The notes beneath the pieces are model-generated. The model ran no database searches and was not told where the DNA came from. It saw nothing but the letters and a program-made list of their open reading frames with translations. The position numbers and the translations under genes were made by a program. A DNA stretch of 64,000 nt. Origin: Altererythrobacter lutimaris (lineage in GTDB: Bacteria > Pseudomonadota > Alphaproteobacteria > Sphingomonadales > Sphingomonadaceae). Below, in pieces: positions 62,772 through 64,000 of the stretch; positions within the stretch are counted from its first letter, which is position 1, and the number at the start of each line of letters is the position of its first letter. The stretch is from positions 124,001-188,000 of the forward strand of contig NZ_JABWTA010000001.1 of assembly GCF_013371495.1 (NCBI RefSeq). Reading direction: 5' to 3'.

Positions 62772-64000
62772 ATGGCCTCCCGCGAAGAGCAATTGAAAGC
62801 AGCACAGTCTGCGCTGCAGTCCGGCAATTTTGCGGCCGGGCTTGCGCAGGCAGAGACTGTGCTCGCGGATGATCCGCGCGATGGTGAAGCGCTTTATATG
62901 GCAGCGGTTGCTTCGCGATATCTCAAAAGCTTCGATGCCGCCTCAAGCCATCTCGCGGCGCTTCATGCTGTGACGCCTGAATATGGCAGAGCGTGGCAAG
63001 AGGAAGGGCACCTCGCGCTTGCACAAGGCGATCCTGCTCGCGCCCTTGATGCGTTTACGCGGGCGACGCGGTTCAATCCGGCGCTCGCGGCAAGTTGGCG
63101 CGAGCAGGCACGACTTGCTGAACAAGCAGGGCACGCCAGTGAAGCGGCAGCGGCCAAAGCTCAATTTGAGCGGGTGAGCGCGCTCCCGAGAGAATTGCTC
63201 GCGGTCACCAATCACTTGCACGAAGGCCGCTTGCTGAGAGCGGAAGAGATTTGCCGGCACTTCCTGCGCGCCAATCCCAAGAATGTCGAAGGCATGCGAT
63301 TGCTCGCGCGCATCGGGGTTGAGCTGGGCATACTCGATGATGCAGAATTTCTTCTGGAAAGCGCTGTCACTTTCGAGCCAGACAACATCCAGTTGCGGCT
63401 TGACTATATTGATGTGCTGCGACGCAGGCAGAGATTTGATGAAGCGCGCGGTCAGGCAGAAGAGCTGCACCAGCGCGACCCTGAAAACCCGCTTTTCCAG
63501 TCGCGTCTTGCGATCGAAAGCATGCAGACCAGCGATTTTGACCGCGCGTTTGAGCTGTTCGATGCGGTCCTCGCGAAGCTCCCGCATGATCCTGCGACAC
63601 ATACCAGCAAGGGACACGCGCTGAAGACCGTCGGGCGCAGCGATGATGCGATTGCGAGCTACCGATCAGCTATCAATGCCAAGCCCGATCACGGGGATGC
63701 CCATTATGCGCTCGCGAACCTTAAGACGTACCAGTTTGACGATGCTGAGATCGACGCGATGCGCGCGCAGATCGAACGGCCGGATCTGGCATTCATGGAC
63801 CGGGTCCATCTCTCTTTCGCGCTCGGCAAGGCGCTTGAAGACCGCAAGGACTATGAAGCGAGCTTCGGTTTCTACGAGCAAGGCAATGCTCTCAAACGTG
63901 CGCAAACGCGCTACAGCGCTGAGGCGATGACGCGTGAGCTTGCTGCTCAGAAAGAGGCCTGCACGTCCGAGCTTTTCGCAAAACATGAAGGCGCAGGCCA
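62772..64000 (+). CDS. TPR-repeat protein, probably TPR-sulfotransferase (3' end outside window)
   Basis: The frame starts at ATG 62772 and is open to the right edge, 409 residues visible. It shows many TPR helices (NFAAGLAQAETVLADDPRDG, NPKNVEGMRLLARIGVELGI, GRSDDAIASYRSAINAKPDH). Near the edge the stretch RVHLSFALGKALEDRKDYEA and FGFYEQGNALKR is typical of TPR-sulfotransferases of sphingomonads, whose C-terminal sulfotransferase domain would lie beyond the window. Such genes often stand next to TBDRs. Confidence 0.8.
   Translation, partial: MASREEQLKAAQSALQSGNFAAGLAQAETVLADDPRDGEALYMAAVASRYLKSFDAASSHLAALHAVTPEYGRAWQEEGHLALAQGDPARALDAFTRATRFNPALAASWREQARLAEQAGHASEAAAAKAQFERVSALPRELLAVTNHLHEGRLLRAEEICRHFLRANPKNVEGMRLLARIGVELGILDDAEFLLESAVTFEPDNIQLRLDYIDVLRRRQRFDEARGQAEELHQRDPENPLFQSRLAIESMQTSDFDRAFELFDAVLAKLPHDPATHTSKGHALKTVGRSDDAIASYRSAINAKPDHGDAHYALANLKTYQFDDAEIDAMRAQIERPDLAFMDRVHLSFALGKALEDRKDYEASFGFYEQGNALKRAQTRYSAEAMTRELAAQKEACTSELFAKHEGAG

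Overview
The window looks like the chromosome of a marine or aquatic alphaproteobacterium of the order Sphingomonadales, probably Erythrobacteraceae (inference). The evidence is a GcrA cell-cycle regulator, the DUF1476 ATPase-inhibitor family, a CrtZ carotenoid hydroxylase, three large TonB-dependent receptors (TBDRs), a beta-propeller phytase, an AbgT and a BCCT transporter, and a TPR protein beside a TBDR. Genes are tightly packed and often share stop and start bases.

Layout. 1-4114: right end of an integrative element. All its genes are on the minus strand: a Toprim primase cut by the window edge, three small proteins, an AlpA-type excisionase/regulator, an unknown protein, a tyrosine recombinase and a small leader gene. 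The element ends in the 3' part of a tRNA-Arg(TCT), and a 19-base copy of that tRNA end lies again at 4232-4250. 4251-13493: housekeeping genes, mostly minus strand (NUDIX, GrxD, BolA, DUF1476, quinone oxidoreductase, LeuD/LeuC with a small and a zinc-ribbon membrane protein between them, thioesterase, CrtZ, NTF2-like, YbaN, SufE). 13518-18739: a greatly expanded phage-shock-protein locus. PspF is divergent from a sigma-54 promoter that leads into a 55-aa membrane peptide, PspA with an open N-terminal extension, PspB, PspC and then seven more small membrane/coiled-coil proteins, five of which carry the same VERIVTD-type PspB coil. 18818-35578: translation and RNA genes (rimP-nusA-ylxR-infB-thioesterase-rbfA; truB-rpsO-pnp) with acetyltransferases, YceI, an AbgT transporter, thymidine kinase and an M50 protease. 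35582-40178: DUF481 protein, DUF1993 protein, GcrA, ABC-2 permease, PH-domain protein, HspQ and tRNA-Ser(CGA).

40427-52443: an alginate utilisation locus. It has a TBDR for uptake across the outer membrane, a FadR/GntR regulator, a PL6 and a PL17 alginate lyase, a KdgF-type cupin, a hexuronate-type MFS carrier, a DEH reductase-like SDR and a PfkB kinase likely acting on KDG. Together these give a route from polymer to 2-keto-3-deoxy-6-phosphogluconate; the aldolase must be elsewhere. TGGTA-type FadR boxes stand before the TBDR, the regulator and the lyase operon, and two sit at nearly the same distance from look-alike TTGACA promoters. 52643-53838 holds three decayed minus-strand genes, one broken by a 23-bp tandem duplication. 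53976-57832: a TBDR plus beta-propeller phytase pair. 57981-64000: BCCT transporter, an AT-rich leader, a third TBDR, and a TPR protein that runs off the right edge.

All assignments come from reading the sequence without database searches. The strongest candidate for something undescribed is the multiplied PspB-like array in the Psp operon.
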